From: CAYSGX01 sp964518215
Lineage (GTDB): Bacteria; Bacteroidota; Bacteroidia; Chitinophagales; CAIOSU01
NCBI GenBank assembly: GCA_964518215.1
Contig: CAZFFP010000005.1
Coordinates: 1 to 64,000, forward strand
Reading direction: 5' to 3'
Length of the DNA: 64,000 nt
Shown: in pieces, positions 44,666-53,805 of the stretch
Position numbering within the stretch: the first letter of the stretch is position 1
How the letters are laid out: every line of letters begins with the position of its first letter
The notes under the pieces: model-generated
Database searches by the model: none
Told to the model about the DNA's origin: nothing
What the model saw: only the letters and a program-made list of their open reading frames with translations
Program-made: the position numbers and the translations under genes

Positions 44666-45430
44666 GTGCAAAAACAAACTTCAGGCATTCAACTCAACAA
44701 GTATATCAGTTCATCGGGATTTTGTTCTCGCAGAGAAGCCGACCGCTATATACAGGAAGCACGGGTTACAATCAACAATGAAGTGGCTTTGCCTGCTTCG
44801 CGAGTTGCGGCAGGCGATGTGGTGGCTATTGACGGAGAAAAAATTAAAGTCAACCGAAAGCAAAGTTTGTATCTGGTATTTAATAAGCCTAAAGGCATTA
44901 CCTCAACTACCGACCCTACAGACAGAAGCAATATTATTTATTTCATCAATCACCCTAAACGTATTTTCCCGATTGGAAGGTTAGATAAAGATTCGGAAGG
45001 ATTGATAATGCTTACCAATGACGGGGATATTGTGAATAAAATTTTGCGTGCGGGTAACGAGCACGAAAAAGAATATCTGGTTTCGGTGGATAAAGCTATT
45101 ACACCCGATTTTTTAAAACGCATGGCAGGTGGCGTGCCTGTTTTGGGAACTAAAACAAAACCTTGCGTTGTGAAACAAACCGGCAGCCGAACTTTCAAAA
45201 TTATTCTTACACAAGGATTAAACAGACAAATCAGAAGAATGTGCGAATTTTTAGGCTATGAGGTTATTAGCCTGAAGCGCTTGCGCATTATGAATATCAG
45301 CTTAGGTAATTTGCCGCTTGGAAAGTGGCGCTATCTTTCTCCTGCCGAAACAGATGCCATGAACCAACTGCTTGTACAATCTGTCAAAACGGAAGAGGCA
45401 TCATTGAAAAGTAAAAGGAAGCGGAGGTAG
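44666..45430 (+). CDS. RluF/RsuA-type 23S rRNA pseudouridine synthase
   Basis: This 254-residue enzyme has an N-terminal S4 RNA-binding domain (LNKYISSSGFCSRREADRYI) and a catalytic domain with GRLDKDSEGLIMLTNDGD (catalytic Asp in RLD) and LTQGLNRQIRRMCEFLGYEV. It isomerises uridine to pseudouridine in rRNA; the sequence is closest to RluF. The lysine-rich tail (KSKRKRR) may add RNA affinity. Start is GTG. Confidence 0.9.
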   Translation: MQKQTSGIQLNKYISSSGFCSRREADRYIQEARVTINNEVALPASRVAAGDVVAIDGEKIKVNRKQSLYLVFNKPKGITSTTDPTDRSNIIYFINHPKRIFPIGRLDKDSEGLIMLTNDGDIVNKILRAGNEHEKEYLVSVDKAITPDFLKRMAGGVPVLGTKTKPCVVKQTGSRTFKIILTQGLNRQIRRMCEFLGYEVISLKRLRIMNISLGNLPLGKWRYLSPAETDAMNQLLVQSVKTEEASLKSKRKRR

Positions 45431-45505
45431 TTTTTTCTAAACCAGAAAAACTCACGCCCTTTGCGTCCTGCGAGTAAGATTTTATTCCGCGTCCCGCGTT
45501 TAAAA

Positions 45506-45551
45506 CAGCCGGAGGCTGACACAAATACCACTCGCCAAAGGCGAGCGGTGG
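45506..45551. repeat. Dispersed hairpin repeat, copy 2
   Basis: This has two adjacent hairpins: CAGCC-GGA-GGCTG (45506-45518) and CTCGCC-AAA-GGCGAG (45531-45545). The motifs GCCTCCGGCTG and ACTCGC..GCGAGCG recur together at 18490-18568 in another order. It lies between two convergent genes. Confidence 0.55.
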
Positions 45552-45558
45552 CGGAAAA

Positions 45559-46863
45559 TTATTCCACAGAACATTTAAAAACCTCACAAACCAATTTGCC
45601 TACGCTACTGCCTTGCTTCATGCCGGCATCAACTGCGGGTCTGAAATGAATGCCTCCCAAAATTCTGCTTTCAGAAACTTCCAAAGCTGCCTGCCTGAAT
45701 GAAGTGAAACTTCGCGGAGCCAAACCCAAATAAGACAATTGTGTGGAATCGGTAAACGCGAAATTTTCGCCCAACAAAGCTTCTAACACTTCGGCACAAG
45801 CCATAGAACAGGCGCTGTGTCCGCTGGTGTGTTCGGGAAATGGCGGTGTAACCAAATGCGGAGTCCATTTGTCGTCAATGTATCTGCGTATGTATGTTAC
45901 TGGGCGAATCAGATTCAGCGTGTATTTGTCGTACCACGAAACAATTTTAGCATCATACTCGGCAATTGAAAGCAAGGTGTAAATGCGCACACTTTTGCTC
46001 AGTGAAAACCGGTACTTTTCGCATACTTGCCGCACAATATTTATCCAGTGCGAAGCCGGACTGATATGTCTGCGCGGAATACCCACATGCCCTTTGTATT
46101 GGTCGTTCAAATCGGGGTTGTCATCCCAAAATTCAGCGATGATTTTTTGTTCAGAATTTATGGCATTTGAAAGATGATACACTTCCATCGCCAATTGATA
46201 GAAAGCCGATTCTTTCGAAGAATCAGGCTCAGTATTCAACGGCACGCTATAAGATGCCGCATCTTTAATCACCATCGTTCGCAGGCTTTTCCAATGCGGC
46301 TCCAAAGCGTTGCGATATTCAGGTGGCGTGGGCTGCCAGTTGAAAGCGCCCTTTTCAAAAATATAATACGGCTTGGCTTTGGTTTCGTTGTAGCCATCAT
46401 AAGCCATCCACGATATTACATGATTGGCTACAATGGTTCCTAACATCCGCGAATTTTGCATACGAAAAGGGCTGTACTGTTGCGACAATATTTCGATATG
46501 CTTTTTATACAACGCATCGCAATCTTTTTCTCGATACATCACTTCTTTAGAAACCAAATAAATGGCTTCGAGCATCACCGCTTCGGCAATCATTTCATTC
46601 TTGTCGGTTTCAAAACGATAAGGCGGATAGCCGTTTAATTTTCCGTGTAATGAAACCAGGCTGTTGTCAAAATGCGATAAGGCTTCATAAGCGGCAATGT
46701 TCGGATACACAAACCCCCGCGTAGCAAGCACGGGGCTGAAGCCGTCTTTTACCATCAATTCCGTCAGTAAACGGTTCCAGTCGTGGAGGAGCCATGCACT
46801 GCTTGAAAATACATTCAGATAAAAAATCAAAAAGACTAAAAGTGTAGTGGTAGTTTTTTTCAT
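45559..46863 (-). CDS. Secreted vanadium-dependent haloperoxidase/PAP2 superfamily protein
   Basis: This 434-residue protein has a signal peptide (TLLVFLIFYLNVFSSSA) and an all-helical PAP2/haloperoxidase fold. The conserved motif PEHTSGHSACSMACAEVL (about 342-359) and the terminal GIHFRPAVDAG (about 402) give the vanadate or phosphate-binding residues. Bacteroidota annotate such genes as vanadium-dependent haloperoxidases; without testing it could equally be a phosphatase. No T9SS domain is seen, so it is probably periplasmic. It converges with the RluF-type gene. Confidence 0.85.
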   Translation of the reverse strand: MKKTTTTLLVFLIFYLNVFSSSAWLLHDWNRLLTELMVKDGFSPVLATRGFVYPNIAAYEALSHFDNSLVSLHGKLNGYPPYRFETDKNEMIAEAVMLEAIYLVSKEVMYREKDCDALYKKHIEILSQQYSPFRMQNSRMLGTIVANHVISWMAYDGYNETKAKPYYIFEKGAFNWQPTPPEYRNALEPHWKSLRTMVIKDAASYSVPLNTEPDSSKESAFYQLAMEVYHLSNAINSEQKIIAEFWDDNPDLNDQYKGHVGIPRRHISPASHWINIVRQVCEKYRFSLSKSVRIYTLLSIAEYDAKIVSWYDKYTLNLIRPVTYIRRYIDDKWTPHLVTPPFPEHTSGHSACSMACAEVLEALLGENFAFTDSTQLSYLGLAPRSFTSFRQAALEVSESRILGGIHFRPAVDAGMKQGSSVGKLVCEVFKCSVE

Positions 46864-46934
46864 GCAGAGTACTAACGAGAATCTAAATTTTTATTTACCT
46901 CGAATATAGTCATACAAGCGATAAAATATTAAAC

Positions 46935-46967
46935 AAAAAGCCCCTTATTGATTTTCAGAGGGGTTTT
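46935..46967 (-). terminator. Terminator of the BatD-VWA gene
   Basis: On the minus strand an ACCCCTCT...AAGGGGCTTTTT hairpin ends in a T run 110 bp beyond the stop at 47077. Confidence 0.65.
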
Positions 46968-47076
46968 ATATTTCGAATATCTAAAATCATATAATGAAGC
47001 TGTTCCTGTTCAAACAGAATGTTAAAACAAATCAAACCACAATTATTTTTCAGACCGAGAAAATTGCACACAATAT

Positions 47077-48630
47077 TCAATCAAATTGAAAATTCAGTAT
47101 CTCCATAATTGCTTTTCTTAACTCAACTTCGCTTCTTGCTCTGAAGTATTTGCCACCGGTTTTTTCGGCTATGCTTTTGAGCATTGGCTCATTCAGCTTA
47201 ATAGAATCTATTTGAAATATTATTTCATCATCCGGTGCTCTGTATGGATGAGGGGCATCACCATCTGCACCTATTCCAATCACATCTATTGTTATGCCGT
47301 TCTTAATAGCAATATCACAAGCTAAATATGGATGAATCTTGTCAGAAATGATATAAGCATCTGTTATCAGTATTATAGATTTTTGCCCTACAGATTTCTT
47401 AAGCTGTTCTACTGTTTGATAAATGGGCATTCCTAAGCCGCCACCGGATTTTGTAATGTATGTAGGAAGATTCCGCAGATGCACTATAGCATCATCATGT
47501 CTAAGTTCTACTGATGCCTTGTGATTAAAAGTGTCTGAAAAAATTCCCAAACCAATAAAACTCTCGCTGAGTTGTTCCATTCTTTCCGTAAAAATTTTAC
47601 TGATAGACTCTAATCTGCCATTCTCAAAATCTTTAATCATCATACTTGCCGACACATCAATCAGAAAATAGATGGAATTAACGTTCGAATCAGATTCAAA
47701 TTTCACCATATTATTGGTCGAATTGAGATTGCTAATGATGCTGTAACGCGGGTCGGAATTTTTTAAATTTTTACCGGAAGGTTTTGCAGTTATTGTAAGT
47801 TCATTGGAACGAAAAATAATTGTGGTATCCTTATACGTGTTGTTACTAAAAAAATCAAAGACTGAAGGTTTTCTCTTATTAGTGCTTAGGCGGACATCTA
47901 TACTGTATTCAATAGGTTCAACCAAATGTTCACCAGGCACCAAGGGTAACACTTGTATTTTTTGAAGTTCATAAATCGTATGTTTTTTATCGTCATAAAT
48001 GGATGTGTCTCCCAATGATTTTACATCTTCAGAAAACACTTGGTGATGCCAGCAATATTCCGGCTGATTGAAATACTTAATCGCTATGTTTGAAATCATG
48101 TTATTTGCAGTATATAACTTAAGTATCAGATTAACCGGTTCGTTTACCGAAACTTCCTTTTTGTCTGCCTCTAACTTTAGAAAAATATCTTGTTCAGAAA
48201 AGTTAGCAGAAGAGATTAATTCCTGTTTGGACTTATGAGATTCAGATACTGCCATGTAGTTTTCAACTTCTATTGTGAGGGCATTAAATTTGAATGTATC
48301 TCTTTCATGAACAGCAAAAGCATTCTTAACTGTGTAAACACCGGATTTTTGCGGTAAAACTGTGTATGAAATAATTGTTTTGCTTGTAGTTACTCCTGAA
48401 ATAATATTGATTGTCTTTTGACTTGTTGGTCCTGAAACCAATTTCATTTCACTAAAATCTGGTGGTTCAAAATCTGCCTCATACATATTTTCCATAATAA
48501 ACTCAATGGAAACATTTTGGTAAACACCACAAGTATCGTGAGACGATACAACTTCAACCCTTCTTGTTTGAGAGATACAAGTAAGAGCAACTATTGTAAA
48601 AAAAGAGGTAAGTATTGCCTTAACCTGCAT
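47077..48630 (-). CDS. BatD-like N-terminal domain fused to von Willebrand A domain
   Basis: This 517-residue protein has a signal peptide (FFTIVALTCISQ), a BatD/oxygen-tolerance-type beta-sandwich region (about 20-300; VYQNVSIEFIMENMYEADFE, VSGPTSQKTINIISG, LPQKSGVYTV, then VNEPVNLILKLY and LVPGEHLVEP). A VWA domain starts at about residue 318 with an intact MIDAS, LIDVSASM, and LILITDAYI. In standard aerotolerance operons BatD is separate from the VWA proteins BatA/BatB and next to a MoxR ATPase; none is nearby. There is no C-terminal membrane helix, so it is periplasmic. Fusion function unknown. Confidence 0.82.
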   Translation of the reverse strand: MQVKAILTSFFTIVALTCISQTRRVEVVSSHDTCGVYQNVSIEFIMENMYEADFEPPDFSEMKLVSGPTSQKTINIISGVTTSKTIISYTVLPQKSGVYTVKNAFAVHERDTFKFNALTIEVENYMAVSESHKSKQELISSANFSEQDIFLKLEADKKEVSVNEPVNLILKLYTANNMISNIAIKYFNQPEYCWHHQVFSEDVKSLGDTSIYDDKKHTIYELQKIQVLPLVPGEHLVEPIEYSIDVRLSTNKRKPSVFDFFSNNTYKDTTIIFRSNELTITAKPSGKNLKNSDPRYSIISNLNSTNNMVKFESDSNVNSIYFLIDVSASMMIKDFENGRLESISKIFTERMEQLSESFIGLGIFSDTFNHKASVELRHDDAIVHLRNLPTYITKSGGGLGMPIYQTVEQLKKSVGQKSIILITDAYIISDKIHPYLACDIAIKNGITIDVIGIGADGDAPHPYRAPDDEIIFQIDSIKLNEPMLKSIAEKTGGKYFRARSEVELRKAIMEILNFQFD

Positions 48631-48708
48631 TGCAAATGTTTGATGAATATATTGTCAGAAAATATTGAAATGTCTCAACTTAGAGTTACAAAAATAGATA
48701 CCCAAATT

Positions 48709-48745
48709 AAAAAACCCCTCACTGAAATTTCAATGAGGGGTTTTG
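48709..48745 (-). terminator. Terminator of aceA
   Basis: An 11-bp perfect stem AAAACCCCTCA/TGAGGGGTTTT (48711-48721, 48734-48744) ends in a T run on the minus strand, 38 bp after the aceA stop. Confidence 0.8.
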
Positions 48746-48782
48746 TATGTCGAATATCGCCTATCGCAATATCGAATATCAC

Positions 48783-50063
48783 TTAGTGAAACTGCTCCGT
48801 CTCGGTAGAACCAGCCAATGCAGTGGTAGAAGATTGTCCTTGTTGAACAACATTCTGAACCGCATCGAAATAACCTGTTCCAACAAACGACTGGTGCTTG
48901 ATAGCTTTAAAGCCATGTTGCTCTAAACCAAACTCACGTTGTTGCAATTCGCTGAATCCAGCCATGCCTCTTTCAACATACGCTTTAGATAATTCAAACA
49001 TAGAAGTATTCAATGCGTGGAAACCTGCTAGAGTGATGAACTGGAATTTATAACCCATTTCAGCTAATTCTTCACGGAACGTTTCCATTTGTTTCACATC
49101 CATATACTTAGCCCAGTTGAATGAAGGCGAACAGTTGTAAGCCAACATTTTGCCCGGATATTTAGCATGAATAGCTTGTGCAAATTCACGAGCCAAACCT
49201 AAATCAGGATTACCTGTTTCCATCCAAATCAAATCGGCATAATTAGCATAAGACAAACCACGGTCAATACCTTGCTCTAAACCATTTTTCACATAGTAGT
49301 AGCCTTCAGGAGTTCTTTGTCCGGTAATAAATTTATGGTCGCGCTCATCAATATCAGAAGTAATTAAGTTAGCCGCTTCAGCATCAGTACGGGCAATTAC
49401 CAAAGTAGAAGTACCACAAACATCGGCAGCTAAACGTGCAGCAACCAATTTGTTGATAGCCTCTTGTGTAGGTACCAATACTTTACCACCTAAGTGACCA
49501 CATTTTTTAGCAGAAGCCAACTGGTCTTCCCAATGCACACCGGCAGCACCTGCTTCAATCATGCCTTTCATTAATTCAAAAGCATTTAAGTTGCCACCAA
49601 AACCAGCTTCAGCATCGGCAACAATAGGCACCAACCAGTCGCGCTGTGGCTCGCCTTCCATATATTCAATTTGGTCTCTGCGCAACAAAGCATTGTTAAT
49701 TCTTTTAACTACCGCAGGAACTGAATTAGCAGGATACAACGATTGGTCGGGATACATTTCGCTGCCCAAGTTAGCATCAGCAGCAACCTGCCAGCCAGAA
49801 AGATAAATGGCTTTCATGCCTGCAGTAACTTCTTGCACCGCTTGATTTCCGGTTAAAGCACCTAAACCTGCAACCCAAGCATCGCTTTGCAAACGGTTCC
49901 ATAATTTTTCAGCACCATTTTTTGCTAAGGTGTACTCAATAGGCACCGAACCGGCAATATTGATTACTTCATCTGCTGTGTAAGGGCGAGTAACATTTTT
50001 CCAACGTGGGTTAGTTTCCCATTCTTTTTGCAACGCTAATGCGCGTTCCTTTTTTGTTGCCAT
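48783..50063 (-). CDS. aceA: Isocitrate lyase
   Basis: This 426-residue enzyme splits isocitrate to glyoxylate and succinate, the first step of the glyoxylate shunt. Signatures include the active-site loop KKCGHLGGKVLVPTQEAI (about 185-202), VADAEAGFGGNLNAFELMKG, GVHWEDQLASAKK, and TLVIARTDAEAANLI. Malate synthase is encoded upstream on the same strand, separated by a GxxExxY gene and its repeats. This allows growth on acetate or fatty acids, which fits the lipases in this window. Confidence 0.97.
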   Translation of the reverse strand: MATKKERALALQKEWETNPRWKNVTRPYTADEVINIAGSVPIEYTLAKNGAEKLWNRLQSDAWVAGLGALTGNQAVQEVTAGMKAIYLSGWQVAADANLGSEMYPDQSLYPANSVPAVVKRINNALLRRDQIEYMEGEPQRDWLVPIVADAEAGFGGNLNAFELMKGMIEAGAAGVHWEDQLASAKKCGHLGGKVLVPTQEAINKLVAARLAADVCGTSTLVIARTDAEAANLITSDIDERDHKFITGQRTPEGYYYVKNGLEQGIDRGLSYANYADLIWMETGNPDLGLAREFAQAIHAKYPGKMLAYNCSPSFNWAKYMDVKQMETFREELAEMGYKFQFITLAGFHALNTSMFELSKAYVERGMAGFSELQQREFGLEQHGFKAIKHQSFVGTGYFDAVQNVVQQGQSSTTALAGSTETEQFH

Positions 50064-50098
50064 TTTTTATTAGTGTTTGTGTTTAAAAATATATTCTT

Positions 50099-50180
50099 AA
50101 TAGAACGCTGATTAGTTATGATTTTTTATGGTTTGTTATGATTAATATCAAAAATGACCATAGTCAATCAACGTTCTATT
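50099..50180. repeat. Palindromic boundary repeat of the GxxExxY cassette (left)
   Basis: The arms AATAGAACGCTGATT (50099-50113) and AATCAACGTTCTATT (50166-50180) match 14 of 15. The right arm, including ATGACCATAGTCAATCAACG, recurs almost unchanged at 50637-50664. The stop codon of the GxxExxY gene lies inside this arm. Confidence 0.8.
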
Positions 50181-50571
50181 TTACTTTATACTCATTAGAA
50201 AATACCTTCTTTTTAAACTGTGGTGTTTTTCCAAAATTCAATAATAATCCTACTTCAATTTCGGTAGCGCGAAGATAATTTACTAATTGTGCTTCATGTT
50301 CTTCACATAGTCCTTCCGCTGTTTTCAATTCAATAATTACTTTTTCTTCCACAACTATATCAGCGAAATAATTTCCTACTTCAAATATTTCATAGAACAC
50401 TTTAATTTGTTGCTGACTTTTCGCTTCTAAATCATGTTTCCTCAATTCTATCAGTAACGCATTCTCATAAACTTTCTCTAAAAATCCATAACCAAGTTTG
50501 TTATAAACGTTATAAAACGACTTGATTATTTTGTTGGTTATTTCAGAGTGTTTATAGTTTTCACTAATCAT
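50176..50571 (-). CDS. GxxExxY family protein (PD-(D/E)xK-like)
   Basis: This 131-residue protein has the naming motif GYGFLEKVYENAL (G-x2-E-x2-Y at about 28-34), a nuclease-like core YFADIVVEEKVIIELKTAEG (D...ExK pattern) and ends with GLLLNFGKTPQFKKKVF. The family is nuclease-like in fold, but its activity is uncertain. The gene is packed between two about 83-bp palindromes: its ATG is 9 bp from one, and its TAG lies within the other. It sits between aceB and aceA on the same strand, so the unit seems to have inserted into the glyoxylate operon. Confidence 0.85.
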   Translation of the reverse strand: MISENYKHSEITNKIIKSFYNVYNKLGYGFLEKVYENALLIELRKHDLEAKSQQQIKVFYEIFEVGNYFADIVVEEKVIIELKTAEGLCEEHEAQLVNYLRATEIEVGLLLNFGKTPQFKKKVFSNEYKVK

Positions 50572-50579
50572 AACTTTTT

Positions 50580-50663
50580 AATGGAACGCTGATATTTTAA
50601 GGCTTTTATTATCTATTAAAATCATAAAATATCATAATGACCATAATCAATCAGCGTTCTATT
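50580..50663. repeat. Palindromic boundary repeat of the GxxExxY cassette (right)
   Basis: The arms AATGGAACGCTGAT (50580-50593) and ATCAGCGTTCTATT (50650-50663) match 13 of 14. The element shares both ends and ATGACCATAATCAATCAGCG with the copy at 50099-50180, in the same orientation. Confidence 0.8.
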
Positions 50664-50667
50664 TTTC

Positions 50668-52257
50668 TTATATCAATTCATACGCAGGTAAAGTCAAAAA
50701 CTCCACATAATCATCAGATAATACCAATTTGGTAAAAATTTCAATCGCCTCATTGAAGCGACCATTCTCAAATGCTTCAGTTCCAACGTAACTTTTAATA
50801 TTTTCAATTTCTGAAGGCAAAATCTCATTGTATAGTTCTGCGCTAATCAATCTTCCATCTTCCAACTTCGATTTATTTCTAATCCACTGCCACACTTGTG
50901 TTCTTGAAATTTCAGCAGTAGCAGCATCTTCCATTAAGTTGTGCAAGGCAGCAGCACCTACACCACGCAACCAACTTTCCACATATAAAATACCTACATT
51001 GATATTCATACGTAATCCCGCTTCAGTAATCGTTCCGGCAGGAGCAGTCAATAAATCTTTTTGAGTTATTACATCACCTTCACGCTTTACATTAATTTGG
51101 TTAAGCGTAGGCATGTGTTCGTTGAAGATATCCATTGCCACTTGCACCAAGCCCGGATGTGCAACCCAAGTACCATCGTGCCCGTTTTTCACTTCGCGTA
51201 ATTTATCTTGCTTCACTTTGTCGATAGCAGCGTTGTTTGCCGCTTCATTATTTTTAATAGGAATAAATGCAGCCATACCGCCCATTGCGTGAACATTACG
51301 CTTGTGGCAAGTTTGAATTACCAAACGAGAATAGGCATCCATAAATGGCACTCCCATCGTAACCTGACCTCTATCGGGCAAAACATAACCTTCCAAATTT
51401 CTTAACTTCTTAATGTAGCTGAAAATATAATCCCAACGACCGCAGTTTAAGCCGCAAGAGTGTTCTCTTAATTCATATAAAAACTCGTGCAATTCAAATG
51501 TAGCAGTGATGGTTTCAATTAAGCAGGTAGCTTTAATAGTGCCTTGCGGAATACCCACATAATTTTGGGCAAACACAAAAACATCATTCCAAAGGCGAGC
51601 CTCTAAGTGACTTTCCATTTTAGGTAAATAGAAATAAGGTCCTGATCCATTGGCAATTAGCTGCTTCGCATTATGGAAAAAATACAAGCCGAAATCAGTC
51701 AATGAGCCCGAAGCTACATCGCCATCAATCCATATATTTTTCTCTACCAAATGCCAACCACGAGGGCGAACTAAAAGCGTAGCAATTTTTTCATTCAGCT
51801 TATATTCTTTACCCGCTTCGTTTTTAAACGAAATAGTTTTGCGGTTAGCATCGCGCAGGTTTATTTGTCCTGAAATATTGTTGTCCCAGGTGGGAGCATT
51901 AGAATCTTCAAAATCGGCCATGAACACTTTTGCACCGCTATTCAAAGCGTTGATAATCATTTTGCGGTCAACCGGACCGGTAATTTCTACTCTGCGGTCT
52001 TGCAAATCGGCAGGCAGCGGAGCTACAGTCCATTCGCTTTCTCTTATTTCTTTTGTTTCAGGCAAAAAATCGGGCAAATTGCCTGCATCTATGCTGCGTT
52101 GCTTTTCTTCTCTATTTTGCAACAGTTCCTTTCTGCGGGCATTAAAACGTTCATGCAACTGACTCACAAACTCCATGGCTTCAGGAGTCAGTATTTCAGC
52201 ATATTCTGGACTTACATTAGCTTTAAATTCTATCTTGGATGTAGCGGATTGGGACAC
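50668..52257 (-). CDS. aceB: Malate synthase A
   Basis: This 529-residue enzyme joins glyoxylate and acetyl-CoA to malate, the second step of the glyoxylate shunt. Its length and motifs are those of the A isoform: FMADFEDSNAPTWDN, LLVRPRGWHLVEKN, KATCLIETITATFELHEFLY (catalytic Glu region), LNCGRWDYIFSYIKK and GHDGTWVAHPGLVQ. It is the first gene of the shunt operon. A TACTTTTG -7 box lies about 40 bp upstream on the minus strand. Confidence 0.97.
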   Translation of the reverse strand: MSQSATSKIEFKANVSPEYAEILTPEAMEFVSQLHERFNARRKELLQNREEKQRSIDAGNLPDFLPETKEIRESEWTVAPLPADLQDRRVEITGPVDRKMIINALNSGAKVFMADFEDSNAPTWDNNISGQINLRDANRKTISFKNEAGKEYKLNEKIATLLVRPRGWHLVEKNIWIDGDVASGSLTDFGLYFFHNAKQLIANGSGPYFYLPKMESHLEARLWNDVFVFAQNYVGIPQGTIKATCLIETITATFELHEFLYELREHSCGLNCGRWDYIFSYIKKLRNLEGYVLPDRGQVTMGVPFMDAYSRLVIQTCHKRNVHAMGGMAAFIPIKNNEAANNAAIDKVKQDKLREVKNGHDGTWVAHPGLVQVAMDIFNEHMPTLNQINVKREGDVITQKDLLTAPAGTITEAGLRMNINVGILYVESWLRGVGAAALHNLMEDAATAEISRTQVWQWIRNKSKLEDGRLISAELYNEILPSEIENIKSYVGTEAFENGRFNEAIEIFTKLVLSDDYVEFLTLPAYELI

Positions 52258-52295
52258 GATTCTTAATTTTAATGAACAATTTTGAAAAGAGAGTG

Positions 52296-52303
52296 CAAAA
52301 GTA
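52296..52303 (-). promoter_or_regulatory. -7 promoter box (TACTTTTG on minus strand) of aceB
   Basis: The plus strand reads CAAAAGTA, a TAnnTTTG match 39 bp before the aceB start. No clear -33 TTTG was found. Confidence 0.45.
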
Positions 52304-52398
52304 AGTTTTTTTAGGGTAAAAATTGATATTTACTGACGATTTCAAAAGACAATCATACCTTTATCCACATTACATTAAGATTTTAACAGAAAAATTTT

Positions 52399-52770
52399 AT
52401 GACTACTCAAAGTAACAAAATCATGCAGGCTCAGTTGAAAACAGAAGAATTACTGATGTTTTGCGCCACACTCATATTGTATCCAAGCCTGAATTATTCG
52501 TGGTGGTGGTTTGCGGCATTAATTCTTGTGCCCGACATAGGAATGATAGGTTATTTGTTCAATAATCAAATAGGAGCCATTACCTATAATATTACTCATA
52601 ATAAGGGTATTGCTTTGGTGGTAGGGATTTTCGGATATTTTTCAGGCAGTTATCTGCTCTTGCTGGCGGGACTTATTATGTTCAGCCATGCTTCTATGGA
52701 CCGAATATTCGGCTTCGGATTGAAATACCCCGATAGTTTTAAGCATACGCATTTAGACCAACTGAAATGA
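52399..52770 (+). CDS. DUF4260 family membrane protein
   Basis: This 123-residue protein has about four short hydrophobic segments (EELLMFCATLILYPSL, WWWFAALILVPDIGMIGYLF, GIALVVGIFGYFSG, LLAGLIMFSHASMDRIFGFG). The final HASMDRIFGFGLKYPDSFKH is the best mark of DUF4260. Function unknown. A perfect DnaA-box-like TTATCCACA lies at 52361-52369 but is alone. Confidence 0.8.
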   Translation: MTTQSNKIMQAQLKTEELLMFCATLILYPSLNYSWWWFAALILVPDIGMIGYLFNNQIGAITYNITHNKGIALVVGIFGYFSGSYLLLLAGLIMFSHASMDRIFGFGLKYPDSFKHTHLDQLK

Positions 52771-52815
52771 ATCATATATTGGAGTAAAATTTGTTTGCAA
52801 CATAAAAACACAAAT

Positions 52816-53682
52816 CTAAACTCTTGTTCTGCCTATGTTACCAATGTATATCATGAGTATTACTGCCGGAAACATAATAATGCTATAAATTGCCGAAGGA
52901 ATAGTCATTGTGGAGTTTTGTAAAATACCAGCAGCTATGGCAATGCCTAAAGTGCCATTTACTATTCCCACTTCCACTCCAACTGTAACAGCCTGTTGTT
53001 TGTTGCCTGTAAAAATTTTGGTAATTAAATAACCCAACAACATTCCAGAAAAGTTGAGTAACAACGCTACCGGTCCTGCCTTTTTGAAAAAGTCTAACAG
53101 GCTATCTTTTTCTTTTAAAAGTGCCGCTAAAATTATGAGAACCAAAAACAACGCAGAAACAATTTTCACTGATTTTTCAGATTTTTTAGAAAAATCAGGA
53201 AAGCGCTTGTTCACCAACATACCAATAATTACAGGTATCACCGTAATGATAAGAATCTGAGCTATAGTTTTCAGAAATGGCAATTTGATTTCTTTAGATT
53301 CGCCCATGAACTGCACCAATCCGAAATTCACCATGAGCGGTATGGTGAAAACCGTAATCATGCTTGCAATAGCAGTGAGAGTGATAGATAAGGCTACATC
53401 ACCTTTAGCTAAATTGGTAATGAGATTAGTTGTGGCTCCTCCCGGGCAAGCCGCGAGCAAAACAAAACCCACTGCCAATTCGGGCTGTAACGGAAAAGCG
53501 AAGAGAATACCGAAAGTTAGCATGGGAATAAACAACAATTTGAGCACAATACCCACCGCCACCGCTTTAGGAAACAACAATACCCTTCTGAAATCTTCAG
53601 GAAACAAAGAAAGTCCCATACCCATCATTATAATAAAAAGCGCTAAGGGCAAAAGTATTTGCGTAATAAGGTCTGCTTGCAT
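52816..53682 (-). CDS. Bile acid:sodium symporter (BASS) family transporter
   Basis: This 288-residue inner-membrane protein has about nine or ten helices. Family motifs are GMGLSLFPEDFRRVLLFPK near the start, AACPGGATTNLITNLAKGDVALSIT (the helix-4 crossing with the PGG motif) and VGVEVGIVNGTLGIAIA (the second crossing with ExG). BASS transporters carry organic anions such as bile acids, pantoate or pyruvate with sodium. Substrate cannot be told here. Confidence 0.88.
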   Translation of the reverse strand: MQADLITQILLPLALFIIMMGMGLSLFPEDFRRVLLFPKAVAVGIVLKLLFIPMLTFGILFAFPLQPELAVGFVLLAACPGGATTNLITNLAKGDVALSITLTAIASMITVFTIPLMVNFGLVQFMGESKEIKLPFLKTIAQILIITVIPVIIGMLVNKRFPDFSKKSEKSVKIVSALFLVLIILAALLKEKDSLLDFFKKAGPVALLLNFSGMLLGYLITKIFTGNKQQAVTVGVEVGIVNGTLGIAIAAGILQNSTMTIPSAIYSIIMFPAVILMIYIGNIGRTRV

Positions 53683-53805
53683 AAAAAAATTTTAAGAAAA
53701 ACATTTTAGCTTTTGGGCTGCTATGCTTGGAATCTGCGAAGATTTTTTTTTGAAAAATGTTTATTTCTAATCCCTATGTTTTTTCTTTAGAATTCTCCCG
53801 GATTT

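Noticed and set aside
52361..52369. Perfect DnaA box TTATCCACA
   Set aside because: A single box without a cluster or AT-rich unwinding region, 51 kb from dnaA; chance is sufficient.
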